A stretch of 64,000 bases of DNA, from positions 62,001-126,000 of the forward strand of contig JAHUUJ010000003.1 in the NCBI GenBank assembly GCA_019218365.1, in the 5' to 3' direction. Within the stretch, counting starts at the first letter, position 1. Every line of letters begins with the position of its first letter. The translations under genes and the position numbers were made by a program. This document shows, in pieces, positions 18,869 through 28,993 of this stretch. The DNA is from Actinomycetaceae bacterium TAE3-ERU4. Lineage in GTDB: Bacteria; Actinomycetota; Actinomycetes; Actinomycetales; Actinomycetaceae. The notes beneath the pieces were generated by a model, which ran no database searches, was not told the DNA's origin, and was given only the letters and a program-made list of their open reading frames with translations.

Positions 18869-19032
18869 GCTTTACAGAGTTCTCTTTTCTGCCTAGTGTG
18901 ATGGATATAAATATTTTCTAGTTTAAAGCTCTTTTGTGTTGGTCACGTTTGCTCTGGGCGAGAATCCCAGAATATACAGTTATTCAGGATAATCTCACGT
19001 TTTAAGGTGCGCAGAGTTCGTAGGTAAGTAGG

Positions 19033-19038
19033 TAGGAT
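19033..19038 (+). promoter_or_regulatory. -10 hexamer TAGGAT upstream of uvrA
   Basis: TAGGAT ends 7 nt before the GTG at 19045. The same bases also resemble a ribosome binding site (GGTAGGA), so a leadered start cannot be excluded. Confidence 0.4.
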
Positions 19039-19044
19039 TAAAGG

Positions 19045-21876
19045 GTGCAAGAGCAGATAATTGTAAAGGGCGCTAGAGCCCATAATCTTAAAAGTATAAA
19101 TCTTGAATTACCACGAGAATCGTTAATTGTTTTTTCAGGATTATCCGGTTCTGGAAAGTCGTCTTTAGCCTTTGATACTATTTTTGCCGAAGGACAAAGA
19201 CGTTATGTAGAGTCTTTATCTTCATATGCTCGCCAGTTTCTGGGACAGATGGATAAACCTGATGTTGATTTCATAGAGGGTCTTTCTCCCGCTGTTTCTA
19301 TTGATCAAAAATCTACTTCCAAGAATCCTCGTTCTACAGTTGGAACAATTACTGAGGTACACGATTATCTTCGCTTGCTTTATGCCCGCGCAGGTATTGC
19401 TCATTGTCCAAAATGTGGTGAGCAAGTAGTAGCTCAGAGCGCTCAGCAAGTAGTAGATCAGCTATTGGAATATCCTTCGGGAACGCGTTTACAACTCTTA
19501 GCTCCCGTCATTCGTGGCCGTAAGGGAGAATATTCGGAACTTTTTGAAGAACTCCACGCTAAAGGATATTCACGTGCCCGCGTAGATGGGCAAAATGTGC
19601 GTTTAGATTCCCCGCCAGTTTTGGAAAAAAAGCTTAAGCACAATATCGAAATTACGGTAGATAGGCTGGTAATTAAGGACGGAATTCGTCCTCGCTTAAC
19701 CGATTCTGTGGAAACGGCGCTGGAACTGGCGGATGGGCTACTTATAGTTGATTTCGTTGATAAGGATGAGAATGAAGAAGGACGCTATCGGAAGTTCTCG
19801 GAAAAACGTGCCTGCCCTAATGAGCATGAGCTAGCTCTTGATGAAATTGAACCACGGACATTCTCATTTAATGCACCTTATGGCGCATGTCCGGAATGTA
19901 CCGGAATTGGAGTAAAACTCGAAGTAGATCCGGAATTGGTAGTTCCTGATGTAGGGAAGAGTTTATCCGAGGGAGCCGTGGCTCCTTGGGGTAGTGCTAA
20001 TAAATATCATCAACGGTTATTGGCAGCGCTTGCAAAAGAAATGAACTTCAGTCTCGATACTCCTTGGATGAAATTAACAAAAGAGGTCCAAGAAGCTATT
20101 TTGTATGGAAAAGACTTTGAAGTTCACGTCAAATTCCGTAATCGATGGGGCCGGCAGCGTGAATATACTTCAGGGTTCGAGGGAGCCGTCCGCTATGTCG
20201 AACGTAAGCGAGAAGAAACGGAATCTAGTTGGTCACGCGAACGTCTTGATTCCTACATGCGTGAGGTGCCTTGCCAAAAGTGTAAGGGAACAAGGCTTAA
20301 GCCCGAAGTACTGGCCGTTACTGTAGGGGGACTTTCGATTGCAGAGCTTTCCAATTTACCGGTTAGTCAAGCATACGAATTTGTAGAGAACTTAACGTTG
20401 GAAGGACGAGCCGCGAAAATCGCTGCTCCGGTAGTGGTGGAAATTAAAGCACGTCTTAAGTTCTTAGTTGACGTGGGTCTTACCTATCTAACACTTTCGC
20501 GTTCCGCGGGCACACTTTCTGGTGGAGAGGCACAGAGAATCCGGCTAGCTACTCAGATTGGGTCCGGACTTGTAGGAGTACTTTACGTTCTTGATGAGCC
20601 TTCTATTGGTCTTCACCAACGGGATAATTCTCGGTTAATTAAAACTTTGGAACGGCTACGCGATTTAGGAAATACTTTAATCGTAGTTGAACATGATGAA
20701 GAAACAATTAGTAAAGCTGACTGGATTGTAGATATTGGCCCACGGGCTGGCGTCTATGGGGGAGAAGTTGTTTATTCCGGTCCTGTGGAAGGAATAAAAA
20801 AATGCGAGCGTTCTCTAACGGGAGCGTACCTTTCCGGACGTGAAAGCATTGCCGTTCCCAAAAAGCGTCGAAAGCGTGATACCAAACGCCAGGTTACGAT
20901 AAAGGGAGCACGCGAAAACAACCTGCAGAATATAGATGTTTCATTCCCACTGGGATTACTTGTTGCCGTTTCTGGAGTTTCCGGTTCGGGTAAGTCTTCC
21001 TTGGTTAATTCCATTCTTTATCGTTCTCTAGCAACCACATTGAATGGAGCGCGCTTGGTCCCAGGGCGCCACAAGACTGTAACGGGAACGGAACATCTTG
21101 ACAAAATTGTACACGTAGACCAGTCACCAATTGGTCGAACTCCACGTTCTAATCCAGCTACATATACTGGAGTTTGGGATCATGTACGTAAGCTTTTTGC
21201 GGCCACTGAAGAAGCAAAAGTTCGCGGGTATGGGCCGGGACGTTTCTCGTTCAATGTTAAAGGTGGACGCTGTGAGTCTTGTAAGGGAGATGGAACTCTA
21301 AAAATTGAGATGAACTTCCTGCCTGATGTGTATGTTCCGTGTGAAGTCTGTCATGGCGCTCGCTATAACAGTGAAACTTTGAATGTTACTTATAAGGGGA
21401 AGAACGTCGCCGAGGTCTTGGATATGCCAATTGCTGAGGCTGCTGAATTCTTTAACAATGTTCCAGCTATCGCGCGTTATCTCAATACTCTAGTTGAGGT
21501 TGGATTGGGGTACGTTACATTAGGACAATCGGCGACTACTCTTTCCGGTGGGGAAGCGCAGCGAGTAAAACTTGCCTCTGAACTACAAAAGCGATCTCGT
21601 GGAAGGTCTATTTATGTTCTCGATGAACCCACTACAGGTTTACATCTAGAAGATATTCGTAAGCTATTGACAGTGTTGCAATCACTGGTAGAAAAAGGAA
21701 ATACCGTTGTTGTTATCGAACATAATCTGGACGTAATTAAATGTGCTGACTGGGTAATTGATATGGGTCCCGAAGGCGGTAGTGGTGGTGGACAAGTAAT
21801 TGCCCAGGGCACGCCAGAACAGGTATCCAAAGTTAAGGATTCTTATACTGGGCAGTATTTGCGAGATTTGCTCTGA
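19045..21876 (+). CDS. uvrA: Excinuclease ABC subunit A
   Basis: UvrA is the ATP-dependent damage sensor of nucleotide excision repair and loads UvrB. It has 943 residues. There are two ABC ATPase halves: Walker [10 protein letters not shown] (32-40) with LSGGEAQR in the first, and GVSGSGKSS with a second LSGGEAQR. Zinc-binding clusters are seen (CPNEH...CPEC in the actinobacterial style; CESCKGDG...CEVCHG). The start is GTG. It lies two genes downstream of uvrB, the usual actinobacterial arrangement. Confidence 0.98.
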   Translation: MQEQIIVKGARAHNLKSINLELPRESLIVFSGLSGSGKSSLAFDTIFAEGQRRYVESLSSYARQFLGQMDKPDVDFIEGLSPAVSIDQKSTSKNPRSTVGTITEVHDYLRLLYARAGIAHCPKCGEQVVAQSAQQVVDQLLEYPSGTRLQLLAPVIRGRKGEYSELFEELHAKGYSRARVDGQNVRLDSPPVLEKKLKHNIEITVDRLVIKDGIRPRLTDSVETALELADGLLIVDFVDKDENEEGRYRKFSEKRACPNEHELALDEIEPRTFSFNAPYGACPECTGIGVKLEVDPELVVPDVGKSLSEGAVAPWGSANKYHQRLLAALAKEMNFSLDTPWMKLTKEVQEAILYGKDFEVHVKFRNRWGRQREYTSGFEGAVRYVERKREETESSWSRERLDSYMREVPCQKCKGTRLKPEVLAVTVGGLSIAELSNLPVSQAYEFVENLTLEGRAAKIAAPVVVEIKARLKFLVDVGLTYLTLSRSAGTLSGGEAQRIRLATQIGSGLVGVLYVLDEPSIGLHQRDNSRLIKTLERLRDLGNTLIVVEHDEETISKADWIVDIGPRAGVYGGEVVYSGPVEGIKKCERSLTGAYLSGRESIAVPKKRRKRDTKRQVTIKGARENNLQNIDVSFPLGLLVAVSGVSGSGKSSLVNSILYRSLATTLNGARLVPGRHKTVTGTEHLDKIVHVDQSPIGRTPRSNPATYTGVWDHVRKLFAATEEAKVRGYGPGRFSFNVKGGRCESCKGDGTLKIEMNFLPDVYVPCEVCHGARYNSETLNVTYKGKNVAEVLDMPIAEAAEFFNNVPAIARYLNTLVEVGLGYVTLGQSATTLSGGEAQRVKLASELQKRSRGRSIYVLDEPTTGLHLEDIRKLLTVLQSLVEKGNTVVVIEHNLDVIKCADWVIDMGPEGGSGGGQVIAQGTPEQVSKVKDSYTGQYLRDLL

Positions 21877-21886
21877 GGATTTTACT

Positions 21887-22576
21887 TTACCTATCTTGTA
21901 GGGAACGAGGACGGAGGACAATTTCTTCTGTGCATCCGTCCTCATTTTCTAGAGCAAACCTAATAGCTTGAGCAACTGAGCTAGGTTTAAGATGTTCTTC
22001 ACTATGGTATTCTTTTCCACTTGCCTCGAATATTCTCTCCTGTAGGGGAGTATCTACCCTTCCAGGAAAGATGGAGATAACTTTTATTTCTCTTTCTTCT
22101 GCGCGTAATGTTTTCGTTAGAGCATCCAAGGCATGTTTGCTAGCACAGTAAATACCGGCATTGGGAACAGTGAATCTTCCAGCTCCCGAGTTAATCATTA
22201 CAACTTTTCCATGGCGCACTCGTAATTGGGGAAGTAATTTAGCCGTAAGAGTCGCAGCCGCAAATACGTTTAGCTCAAAAGCGCTTTGCCAGTCTTCCCA
22301 TGTACTTTGGCAAATGGGGCCAAGTGCTTCTATGCCAGCGTTATTAATCAGTACGTCTAATGTCTCAATTTTATCGGCTATAGTCTGTAATTCTTGAGGG
22401 TTTCGTAAATCGCAGGAATGATATTCTGCCGAAGGTAGTTTTTCCGCTATCTCTTGTAATTTTTCTTCTCCCCGGGCAATTAAAATAAGATGGTAATCAC
22501 GGCCTAATTCTTCTGCGGTAGCTTTACCAATTCCGGTGGAAGCGCCGGTAATTAAAGCAACTGGGCGAGTGCTCAT
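21887..22576 (-). CDS. Short-chain dehydrogenase/reductase (SDR)
   Basis: An NAD(P)-dependent oxidoreductase of 230 residues with the classical SDR fold. The cofactor motif is TGASTGIG, with NNAG in the fourth strand and catalytic Ser...YxxxK (INSGAG, YCASK). The start chosen is ATG 22576, preceded by AAGGAAA; an upstream in-frame start at 22636 adds 20 residues that do not look like the family. Substrate unknown. Confidence 0.87.
   Translation of the reverse strand: MSTRPVALITGASTGIGKATAEELGRDYHLILIARGEEKLQEIAEKLPSAEYHSCDLRNPQELQTIADKIETLDVLINNAGIEALGPICQSTWEDWQSAFELNVFAAATLTAKLLPQLRVRHGKVVMINSGAGRFTVPNAGIYCASKHALDALTKTLRAEEREIKVISIFPGRVDTPLQERIFEASGKEYHSEEHLKPSSVAQAIRFALENEDGCTEEIVLRPRSLQDR
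21907..21948 (+). terminator. Probable uvrA terminator inside the SDR gene
   Basis: GAGGACGGA (21907-21915) pairs with TCCGTCCTC (21935-21943), followed by ATTTT. It sits within the last codons of the convergent SDR gene, because only 10 nt separate the two genes. Confidence 0.55.
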
Positions 22577-22686
22577 GAGGGAGTTTCCTTTCAAAGAAAA
22601 ATTTAGAAAAGTATATATCTTCTTTAGCTTGAACAAGCATTTATATTGTGAATCCGTAGAATGTAGGAAGTGAAGAAAGGAAAGAA

Positions 22687-23199
22687 ATGGGATTGCGACA
22701 TACGATTGTTACCACTTCATTGGGGGAGTTGACAGTAGTCGCGACTGCTCATTCTATTTGTGGAGTTTATTTTCCTTCTCATACTCCTGCACCTCATCCT
22801 GAGGCTCTCGGTAGTTTGGTAGTGCCAACTTCTCCATTATTTATGGATACGGCAGCTGAGCTTAATGCTTTTATTGATGGAAAGATTAAAAGTTTTACTA
22901 TTCCTTACGAGTTTCCTAAAACGACTGATTTTAATTTGAGGGTTTGGGAACGAGTAGCGGGTATTCCATATGGAAAAACTACTACTTATGGCCTGATTGC
23001 TTCCGAACTTGGACAGCCAAAATCAGCGCGTGCTGTGGGCCGGGCAGTTGGAGCTAATCCGCTTTCAATTATTGTCCCTTGTCATCGTGTATTGGGAGCA
23101 GATGGAAAACTGACTGGTTATGCTGGAGGAGTGGAGCGAAAATCTTATTTATTACAGCTAGAGGCCGCGAAGAGTATCGGCGAGGATTCATTATTCTAA
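22687..23199 (+). CDS. ogt: Methylated-DNA--protein-cysteine methyltransferase
   Basis: A suicide repair protein that moves a methyl group from O6-methylguanine to its own Cys. It has 170 residues and the active-site motif PCHRV with the flanking YGLIA...GRAVGANP...GYAGG pattern. The start has a good AAGGAAAG site. There is no Ada-type N-terminal regulatory domain, so it is the stand-alone repair form. Confidence 0.95.
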   Translation: MGLRHTIVTTSLGELTVVATAHSICGVYFPSHTPAPHPEALGSLVVPTSPLFMDTAAELNAFIDGKIKSFTIPYEFPKTTDFNLRVWERVAGIPYGKTTTYGLIASELGQPKSARAVGRAVGANPLSIIVPCHRVLGADGKLTGYAGGVERKSYLLQLEAAKSIGEDSLF

Positions 23200-23200
23200 A

Positions 23201-23238
23201 TAGTTTTCCCCCGGACATATCAGTCCGGGGGAAAACTA
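23201..23238. terminator. Bidirectional terminator between ogt and glnA
   Basis: TAGTTTTCCCCCGGAC pairs with GTCCGGGGGAAAACTA in a 16-bp perfect stem with a 6-nt loop. The genes are convergent and TTTT is present on both strands. Confidence 0.9.
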
Positions 23239-23245
23239 TCGTAGT

Positions 23246-24670
23246 TTAGAGATCGTAATAGAGCTCAAACTCGTATGGGTGAGGGAACTGTCGCATCGGC
23301 GCAAGTTCCACATTCCGCTTGTAGTCAATCCAGGTTTCTAATAAATCTGGAGTAAACACATCGGATTCGGTAAGGAAGTCGTTATCTGCCTCCAACGCTT
23401 CAAGAGCTTCTTCCAAACTAGTCGGAAGCTTTGCGATATCACGATATTCTTCTGGGGGAAGTTCGTACAAGTCCTTGTCAATTGGTGCAGCAGGCTCAAT
23501 CCGGTTCTTAATTCCATCAATTCCGGCCATTAGGCAAGCCGCAAAAGAAAGATAGGGGTTCGCTGAGGGATCAGGAACTCGGTACTCAATTCGTTTTGCT
23601 TTAGGGGAAGAACCGGTTACCGGAATGCGGATGCAAGCAGAACGATTACGTGCCGAGTAAACCAAGTTAATTGGTGCCTCAAAACCGGGAACAAGCCTAC
23701 GATAGGAATTAACCGATGGATTTGTAAAAGCAAGGAGGGCTGGAGCGTGTTCTAGCAACCCGCCAATAAAGTAACGTGCCATGTCCGAAAGACCACCATA
23801 GCCATTTTCATCATGGAATAGAGGTTGCCCATCTTTCCAGAGTGAAAAGTGTTGGTGCATACCAGAGCCGTTATCGCCAAAAAGTGGCTTGGGCATGAAA
23901 GTGGCGCTCAGGCCTTGTTGCCAGGCGGAGTTCTTAATTACGTACTTGAACTTTAACAAATCGTCCGCAGCCTGTAGCAAGGAAGCAAAACGGTAGTTAA
24001 TTTCCTGCTGTGCGCCACCACCGACTTCATGGTGTCCTCGTTCTACACTAAGACCTACAGAAGCCAGTTCCCGACTCATCTGATCGCGGACATCAGCGAA
24101 GTGGTCGTATGGGGTGACCGGGAAGTATCCACCGCCGCGACGATTCTTGTACCCTTTATTTCCACCTTCTTCTTTAGAACCTGTATTCCAAGGAGCGCAA
24201 GTGGTGTCAAGCTCATAGTAAGAAGCATTTGGGCTAGTTTGGTAACGGACAGAGTCAAAAAGGTAAAATTCTGCTTCAGCACCTACATAACAGGTATCTG
24301 CGATACCAGTTGAACGTAGGTATTCTTCGGCTTTAGCTGCTACCTGGCGCGGGTCACGGGTGAAGGGTTCAAGAGTAAAAGGATCCACGATTGAAAAAGT
24401 AATCGCGAGTGTTTTTGCCTTTCGGAATGGGTCTACGAAAGCTGAAGAAAGATCGGGGAGAAGACGCATATCAGACTCGTGAATCGCTGTAAAACCGCGG
24501 ATCGATGAGCCGTCGAACATGAGACCTTGTGAAAAAACGTCCTCGTTTAGGGAGGACGCGGGGATGGTCAGATGCTGCTGGATGCCGGGAAGATCACAGA
24601 AACGGACATCAACGAATTCAACCTCTTGTGATTTGATGAATTCAACAGCCTCTTCGGGGGTCTTAAACAC
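23246..24670 (-). CDS. glnA: Glutamine synthetase type I
   Basis: It joins ammonia to glutamate using ATP. The 474-residue length is typical of dodecameric GSI. Motifs include [21 protein letters not shown] (ATP and metal binding), the [17 protein letters not shown] region and NRSACIRIP. The adenylylation site is present ([11 protein letters not shown] with the modified Tyr), so the enzyme is probably controlled by GlnE. The start is GTG with a purine-rich site upstream. Confidence 0.96.
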   Translation of the reverse strand: MFKTPEEAVEFIKSQEVEFVDVRFCDLPGIQQHLTIPASSLNEDVFSQGLMFDGSSIRGFTAIHESDMRLLPDLSSAFVDPFRKAKTLAITFSIVDPFTLEPFTRDPRQVAAKAEEYLRSTGIADTCYVGAEAEFYLFDSVRYQTSPNASYYELDTTCAPWNTGSKEEGGNKGYKNRRGGGYFPVTPYDHFADVRDQMSRELASVGLSVERGHHEVGGGAQQEINYRFASLLQAADDLLKFKYVIKNSAWQQGLSATFMPKPLFGDNGSGMHQHFSLWKDGQPLFHDENGYGGLSDMARYFIGGLLEHAPALLAFTNPSVNSYRRLVPGFEAPINLVYSARNRSACIRIPVTGSSPKAKRIEYRVPDPSANPYLSFAACLMAGIDGIKNRIEPAAPIDKDLYELPPEEYRDIAKLPTSLEEALEALEADNDFLTESDVFTPDLLETWIDYKRNVELAPMRQFPHPYEFELYYDL

Positions 24671-24808
24671 TATCCCGCCTTTCTCTAAAAGTAATTACGC
24701 CAACTATCTTATTGCGTTTTATAGATTGAGTCTATTTTACTCTTTTTTACTAATTTTATATTAGTTTCGCCCTTGGCAGCTTAGAGCGCGTTTCGTCAGT
24801 AAGCCCCA

Positions 24809-24814
24809 TATTCT
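24809..24814 (+). promoter_or_regulatory. -10 hexamer TATTCT for leaderless uvrC
   Basis: The hexamer ends 7 nt before the GTG at 24821. There is no ribosome binding site in the 20 nt before the start. Confidence 0.5.
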
Positions 24815-24820
24815 ATTAGT

Positions 24821-26830
24821 GTGCCAGATCCTCAAAGCTACTGTCCTCGCCCTTCGGATATCCCGACTTCTGCCGGAGTGTACCGTTTCAGTGATGAACA
24901 AGGGCGTGTAATTTATGTTGGAAAGGCAAAGAATCTAAGGAATCGTCTAAGTACTTACTTTCAGAATCCAAAGCGGTTACATCCGCGAACCTATCGGATG
25001 GTACATACAGCATCTAGCGTGCAGTGGACAGTTGTAGCTAATGAACTTGAGGCACTTACACTTGAATATTCTTGGATTAAAGAGTTTTCGCCTCATTTTA
25101 ACGTTATGTACAACCGTAACGATATGTCTTTTCCCTATTTAGCGATAACTCTCAACGAAGAGTATCCGCGTGCTCAAGTGATGCGCGGAAGCCGCAAAAA
25201 AGGCGTACGTTATTTTGGTCCATTTCCGCAAGCTTGGACTATTCGCGATACTTTGGATCACTTAACTAAAATATTCCCTGTTAGGACTTGTTCCAATGGA
25301 GCTTTTGCGCGGGCTAAGCGTGCTGGACGTCCGTGCTTACTCGGACATATTGGTAAATGCGCTGCTCCCTGTGCCGGCTGGATTACACCTGAAAAACACC
25401 GTGAATTGGCAGAAGAAATGTGCAAATTTATGGGAGGAAAAACAGGTCCTGTTTTGCGTGATTTACACGAACAGATGAACCGTGCATCTGAAGAATTAGA
25501 ATTTGAAAGAGCGGCTTCATATCGTGATCAGATTGAAGCTATTAAGACTGTTTTGGAAAAAAATACTGTAGTAATGGACGACGGTACCGATGCGGATGTG
25601 CTGGGGGTAAGTTTTGATGATTTGGAATCTTCGGTCTACGTCCTAAATGTGCGAGGTGGACGTATCCGAGGGGTGCGTAGTTGGGTCAGCGAACTAACGG
25701 GGGAAACCAGCTCAGGTCAAATTTGTGCGGATGTTTTGGAACAAATCTACGGAGATTTACCAGAGCTTCCAAAAAATATAAGAGCGAGTAGGCCACGGAA
25801 AAAAAAGACTTCGGTAGACGATTTAGAACATTTGTCGTCAGCTGCTGTTCCGGACCAAATTCTAGTAGAAGAACTTTCTGCTGATAACTCTACCCTTGAA
25901 CAGTGGCTACATTTGCGTCGGGGAGGAAAAGTAACTATTAGTGTGCCAATTCGTGGAGATAAAAAATCGCTGTTAGAAATGGCCACCAAGAACGCACAAG
26001 AATCGTTACGAGTTCATAAGATGAAGCGAGTAGGGGATATAACTCGTAGATCCCAAGCTTTGGAACAGTTGCAAGAACTGCTTGATCTACAGAATGCTCC
26101 CTTGCGAATTGAATGCTACGACGTTTCGCATATTCAGGGCACCAATCAGGTTGCATCAATGGTGGTATTTGAAGATGGTATGCCAGCGAAAAAGGAATAT
26201 CGCCAGTTTGTGGTTAGACCTCGTGTAGATGGTATCTCTCCGGATGATACCGCCGCTATGTCTCAGGTTTTAGAACGGCGTTTAGCACGATTACGCGCAG
26301 AAGAAAGTGGAGTTCAAGGAGAAGATGAAGACGGAAACAGCTATAACACTGGCCCAATTGATCAGGCCACAGGGAAACTAAGAAGATTTTCTTATCGTCC
26401 TGATTTGATAGTTGTCGATGGAGGTTTGCCACAGGTTAACGCAGCGGCGAAGACAATGCGAGAATCCGGATTTGATTTGCCCGTGGTAGGTTTAGCAAAG
26501 CGTCTGGAAGAAATATGGCTACCGGGTGAGGAATTTCCTCTAATTTTGCCACGTACTTCTCCTGCGCTTTTCCTCTTGCAACATCTGCGTGATGAGTCCC
26601 ATCGACGGGCAATTTCCCATCACCGTAATAAACGTCAAAAAGCGATGGTTAACTCAGTTCTTGATAATATCGAGGGTGTGGGCCCCGCTCGGTCCTCCGC
26701 GCTTCTTAAGCATTTCAAAACTTTTAAGAATGTGCGTAGTGCCACTGTTGAAGAGCTTTCCCAGGTTAAGGGAATTTCTCAATCTTTGGCCGAAAAAATA
26801 TATCGCCATCTAGGGGAAGGAAAACCGTGA
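24821..26830 (+). CDS. uvrC: Excinuclease ABC subunit C
   Basis: UvrC makes both cuts in nucleotide excision repair. It has 669 residues. The N-terminal GIY-YIG nuclease reads GVYRFSDEQGRVIYVGKAKN. A UVR motif near residue 220 (LEFERAASYRDQIEAI) contacts UvrB. The RNase H-like C-terminal nuclease starts with ECYDVSHIQG and continues with VDGG. Tandem helix-hairpin-helix motifs end the protein. The start is GTG. It heads a cluster with purT, rapZ, yvcK and whiA; uvrC-rapZ-yvcK-whiA is a classic actinobacterial order. Confidence 0.98.
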   Translation: MPDPQSYCPRPSDIPTSAGVYRFSDEQGRVIYVGKAKNLRNRLSTYFQNPKRLHPRTYRMVHTASSVQWTVVANELEALTLEYSWIKEFSPHFNVMYNRNDMSFPYLAITLNEEYPRAQVMRGSRKKGVRYFGPFPQAWTIRDTLDHLTKIFPVRTCSNGAFARAKRAGRPCLLGHIGKCAAPCAGWITPEKHRELAEEMCKFMGGKTGPVLRDLHEQMNRASEELEFERAASYRDQIEAIKTVLEKNTVVMDDGTDADVLGVSFDDLESSVYVLNVRGGRIRGVRSWVSELTGETSSGQICADVLEQIYGDLPELPKNIRASRPRKKKTSVDDLEHLSSAAVPDQILVEELSADNSTLEQWLHLRRGGKVTISVPIRGDKKSLLEMATKNAQESLRVHKMKRVGDITRRSQALEQLQELLDLQNAPLRIECYDVSHIQGTNQVASMVVFEDGMPAKKEYRQFVVRPRVDGISPDDTAAMSQVLERRLARLRAEESGVQGEDEDGNSYNTGPIDQATGKLRRFSYRPDLIVVDGGLPQVNAAAKTMRESGFDLPVVGLAKRLEEIWLPGEEFPLILPRTSPALFLLQHLRDESHRRAISHHRNKRQKAMVNSVLDNIEGVGPARSSALLKHFKTFKNVRSATVEELSQVKGISQSLAEKIYRHLGEGKP

Positions 26831-28029
26831 TGACAGGCCTAAACGAAGGTAAGATTCCAACAATTTTGTTGCTGGGTGGTGGGGAATTAGGCCGGGAGGT
26901 AACAATTTCCCTAATTCGCTTAGGCGCGAGGGTGCATGTAGCTGACCGTTATGCACAGGCTCCTGCAATGCAGGTAGCCCACGGTGCGCATGTTATAGAT
27001 ATGACTGATTCGCAGGCTTTAGAAGGGCTTGTGCAAGAGATTAAACCCGATGTTATTGTTCCTGAGGTAGAGGCCATTGCGGTTGATTCACTGGTTAAGA
27101 TTGAAGAGTCGGGAACTAAAGTAATTCCTACTGCATTCGCTGTTAAGACAACCATGGACCGTCAGGCAATACGTGCTTTAGCCAATGAAAAATTGGGTCT
27201 TCCTACCTCTGCTTACGCTTTCGCAGGGACCTATGAACAGTTGCAGGCAGGGGCAGAAAAAGTTGGTTACCCATGCTTTGTTAAGCCCACGATGTCTTCT
27301 TCTGGACATGGGCAAAGTATGGTTAAAACTCCACAGGAGCTTTCTCTCGCATGGGAAAACGCTCATTCGGGAGCCCGAGCGAAAACTGGCCAAGTAATCG
27401 TAGAAGGAATGGTTAAGTTCGATACGGAAATTACTCTACTTACACTTCGTTGGCTAAATCCCCTTACCGGAAATATCGAAACCAGTTTCTGTGCGCCAAT
27501 TGGACACCGGCAACAAGACGGAGACTATGTTGAGTCATGGCAGCCTCAGGTATTGAGCGATGTTGCTTTACAGCGGGCAAAAGAAATTGCCGCCAAAGTT
27601 ACCGAGGCCCTGGGCGGGGTGGGAATTTTTGGAGTAGAGCTATTTATCTGTGGCGATGAGGTTATTTTCTCTGAGCTTTCGCCTCGTCCTCATGATACTG
27701 GAATGGTAACTATGGCCACCCAGAGATATTCACAGTTTGACTTACATGCTCGGGCTATATTGGGACTTGCAATTGAAATAGTCAGGGAAGCAGAAGGAGC
27801 TTCAGCGGTAATTAAAGCTAAGTCGGAAATTTCTTCTCCAGCCTACCGAGGAATTGCTAGCGCAAGTACGGTTGAGGGGTGTGACATTCGTATTTTCAAT
27901 AAGCCTTTTGCCCATTCGGGGCGTCGTATGGGGGTAGTTGTTGCACGTGGTAAAGATGTTGCTCAAGCTCGAGAAAAAGCTAATGAAGCTGCTTCCCGGG
28001 TAGAGGTGATTAATGCGGAAGGAAACTGA
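26827..28029 (+). CDS. purT: Formate-dependent phosphoribosylglycinamide formyltransferase
   Basis: An ATP-grasp enzyme that makes formyl-GAR from GAR, formate and ATP in purine synthesis, replacing folate-dependent PurN. It has 400 residues. The N-terminal domain has LLLGGGELGREV; VPEVEAIAVD, the KPTMSSSGHGQS loop and FSELSPRPHDTGMVTM are PurT hallmarks. It begins at GTG 26827, overlapping the uvrC stop by 4 nt (ATG 26830 is an alternative), with GGAAGGA upstream. Its insertion between uvrC and rapZ is unusual. Confidence 0.95.
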   Translation: MMTGLNEGKIPTILLLGGGELGREVTISLIRLGARVHVADRYAQAPAMQVAHGAHVIDMTDSQALEGLVQEIKPDVIVPEVEAIAVDSLVKIEESGTKVIPTAFAVKTTMDRQAIRALANEKLGLPTSAYAFAGTYEQLQAGAEKVGYPCFVKPTMSSSGHGQSMVKTPQELSLAWENAHSGARAKTGQVIVEGMVKFDTEITLLTLRWLNPLTGNIETSFCAPIGHRQQDGDYVESWQPQVLSDVALQRAKEIAAKVTEALGGVGIFGVELFICGDEVIFSELSPRPHDTGMVTMATQRYSQFDLHARAILGLAIEIVREAEGASAVIKAKSEISSPAYRGIASASTVEGCDIRIFNKPFAHSGRRMGVVVARGKDVAQAREKANEAASRVEVINAEGN

Positions 28030-28030
28030 A

Positions 28031-28993
28031 GTGAAAGAGAAAAATGATTCTTCCGAAGACAAAGAGGAAGGGACAGAACCTCAGGTTTCTACCAATCCGG
28101 AGGGAATTGATCTTTCTGGTTTCTTAGCGCCACGTGGGGTAGAGCTACTGATTATTTCGGGTATGTCCGGTGCGGGTAGGACTCGTGCGGCTAACGCTTT
28201 GGAAGATTTGGACTGGTATGTAGTTGATAATCTACCTCCTCTCATGCTTCCCACTTTAGCGGGAATGATGACTCCTGACGGTGAGGGCGTACATCGCCTT
28301 GCCGCGGTAGTTGATGTGCGTTCTAAGCAATATTTTTCCGAACTTGAAGATGCTTTTGGGGAGATGCGTAAGAAAGGAATCAGCTACCGTATTCTCTTCC
28401 TCGATGCCAGTGATGCAGTTTTAGTTCGACGTTATGAAGCTAACCGTCGTCCACACCCGCTACAGAAGGATGGGCGCGTCGCAGATGCAATTTCTCGTGA
28501 GCGTAAACTTCTTGAGCCCCTTCGTCGACAGGCGGATAATATCATTGATACTTCCGCTACTTCGGTACATGAACTAGCTCGCCTTGTTCGTCGTACTGTG
28601 GCTATAGGGGAAGAGCGTCCACTGCGCTTGACTGTAATTTCATTCGGGTTCAAATACGGTATTCCCCTAGATGCAGATTTAGTTATTGATATGCGCTTCT
28701 TAGCTAACCCCTATTGGGTAGCGGAGTTGAGAACTCTAACAGGGCGAGACAAGCCCGTATCTGACTATGTGCTTTCCTTAGATGGTGCGCAAGATTTTCT
28801 TGATGGTTGGGTTGAACTTTATCGTCCTGTGCTCAAAGGGTATCTTGCGGAGCTTAAACCGTATGTGACAATTGCCGTTGGCTGTACTGGGGGAAAACAT
28901 CGTTCTGTGGCGAGTGCTGAATACCTGGCTACCGAGTTTAGCTCTTTGGGCTATCCAGTTAAGGTTTTGCACCGAGATTTGGGGAAAGAATAG
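28031..28993 (+). CDS. rapZ: RNase adapter/nucleotide-binding protein RapZ
   Basis: A P-loop protein of the YvcJ/RapZ family. It has Walker A GMSGAGRT, the DMRFLANPYW motif and GCTGGKHRSV near the C-terminus, which binds a glucosamine metabolite in E. coli RapZ. The start chosen is GTG 28031, 1 nt after purT and 6 nt after GGAAGGAA; an upstream ATG at 28013 would overlap purT by 17 nt. The first 30 residues are charged and probably disordered. The rapZ-yvcK-whiA trio is conserved across Gram-positive bacteria. Confidence 0.95.
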   Translation: MKEKNDSSEDKEEGTEPQVSTNPEGIDLSGFLAPRGVELLIISGMSGAGRTRAANALEDLDWYVVDNLPPLMLPTLAGMMTPDGEGVHRLAAVVDVRSKQYFSELEDAFGEMRKKGISYRILFLDASDAVLVRRYEANRRPHPLQKDGRVADAISRERKLLEPLRRQADNIIDTSATSVHELARLVRRTVAIGEERPLRLTVISFGFKYGIPLDADLVIDMRFLANPYWVAELRTLTGRDKPVSDYVLSLDGAQDFLDGWVELYRPVLKGYLAELKPYVTIAVGCTGGKHRSVASAEYLATEFSSLGYPVKVLHRDLGKE

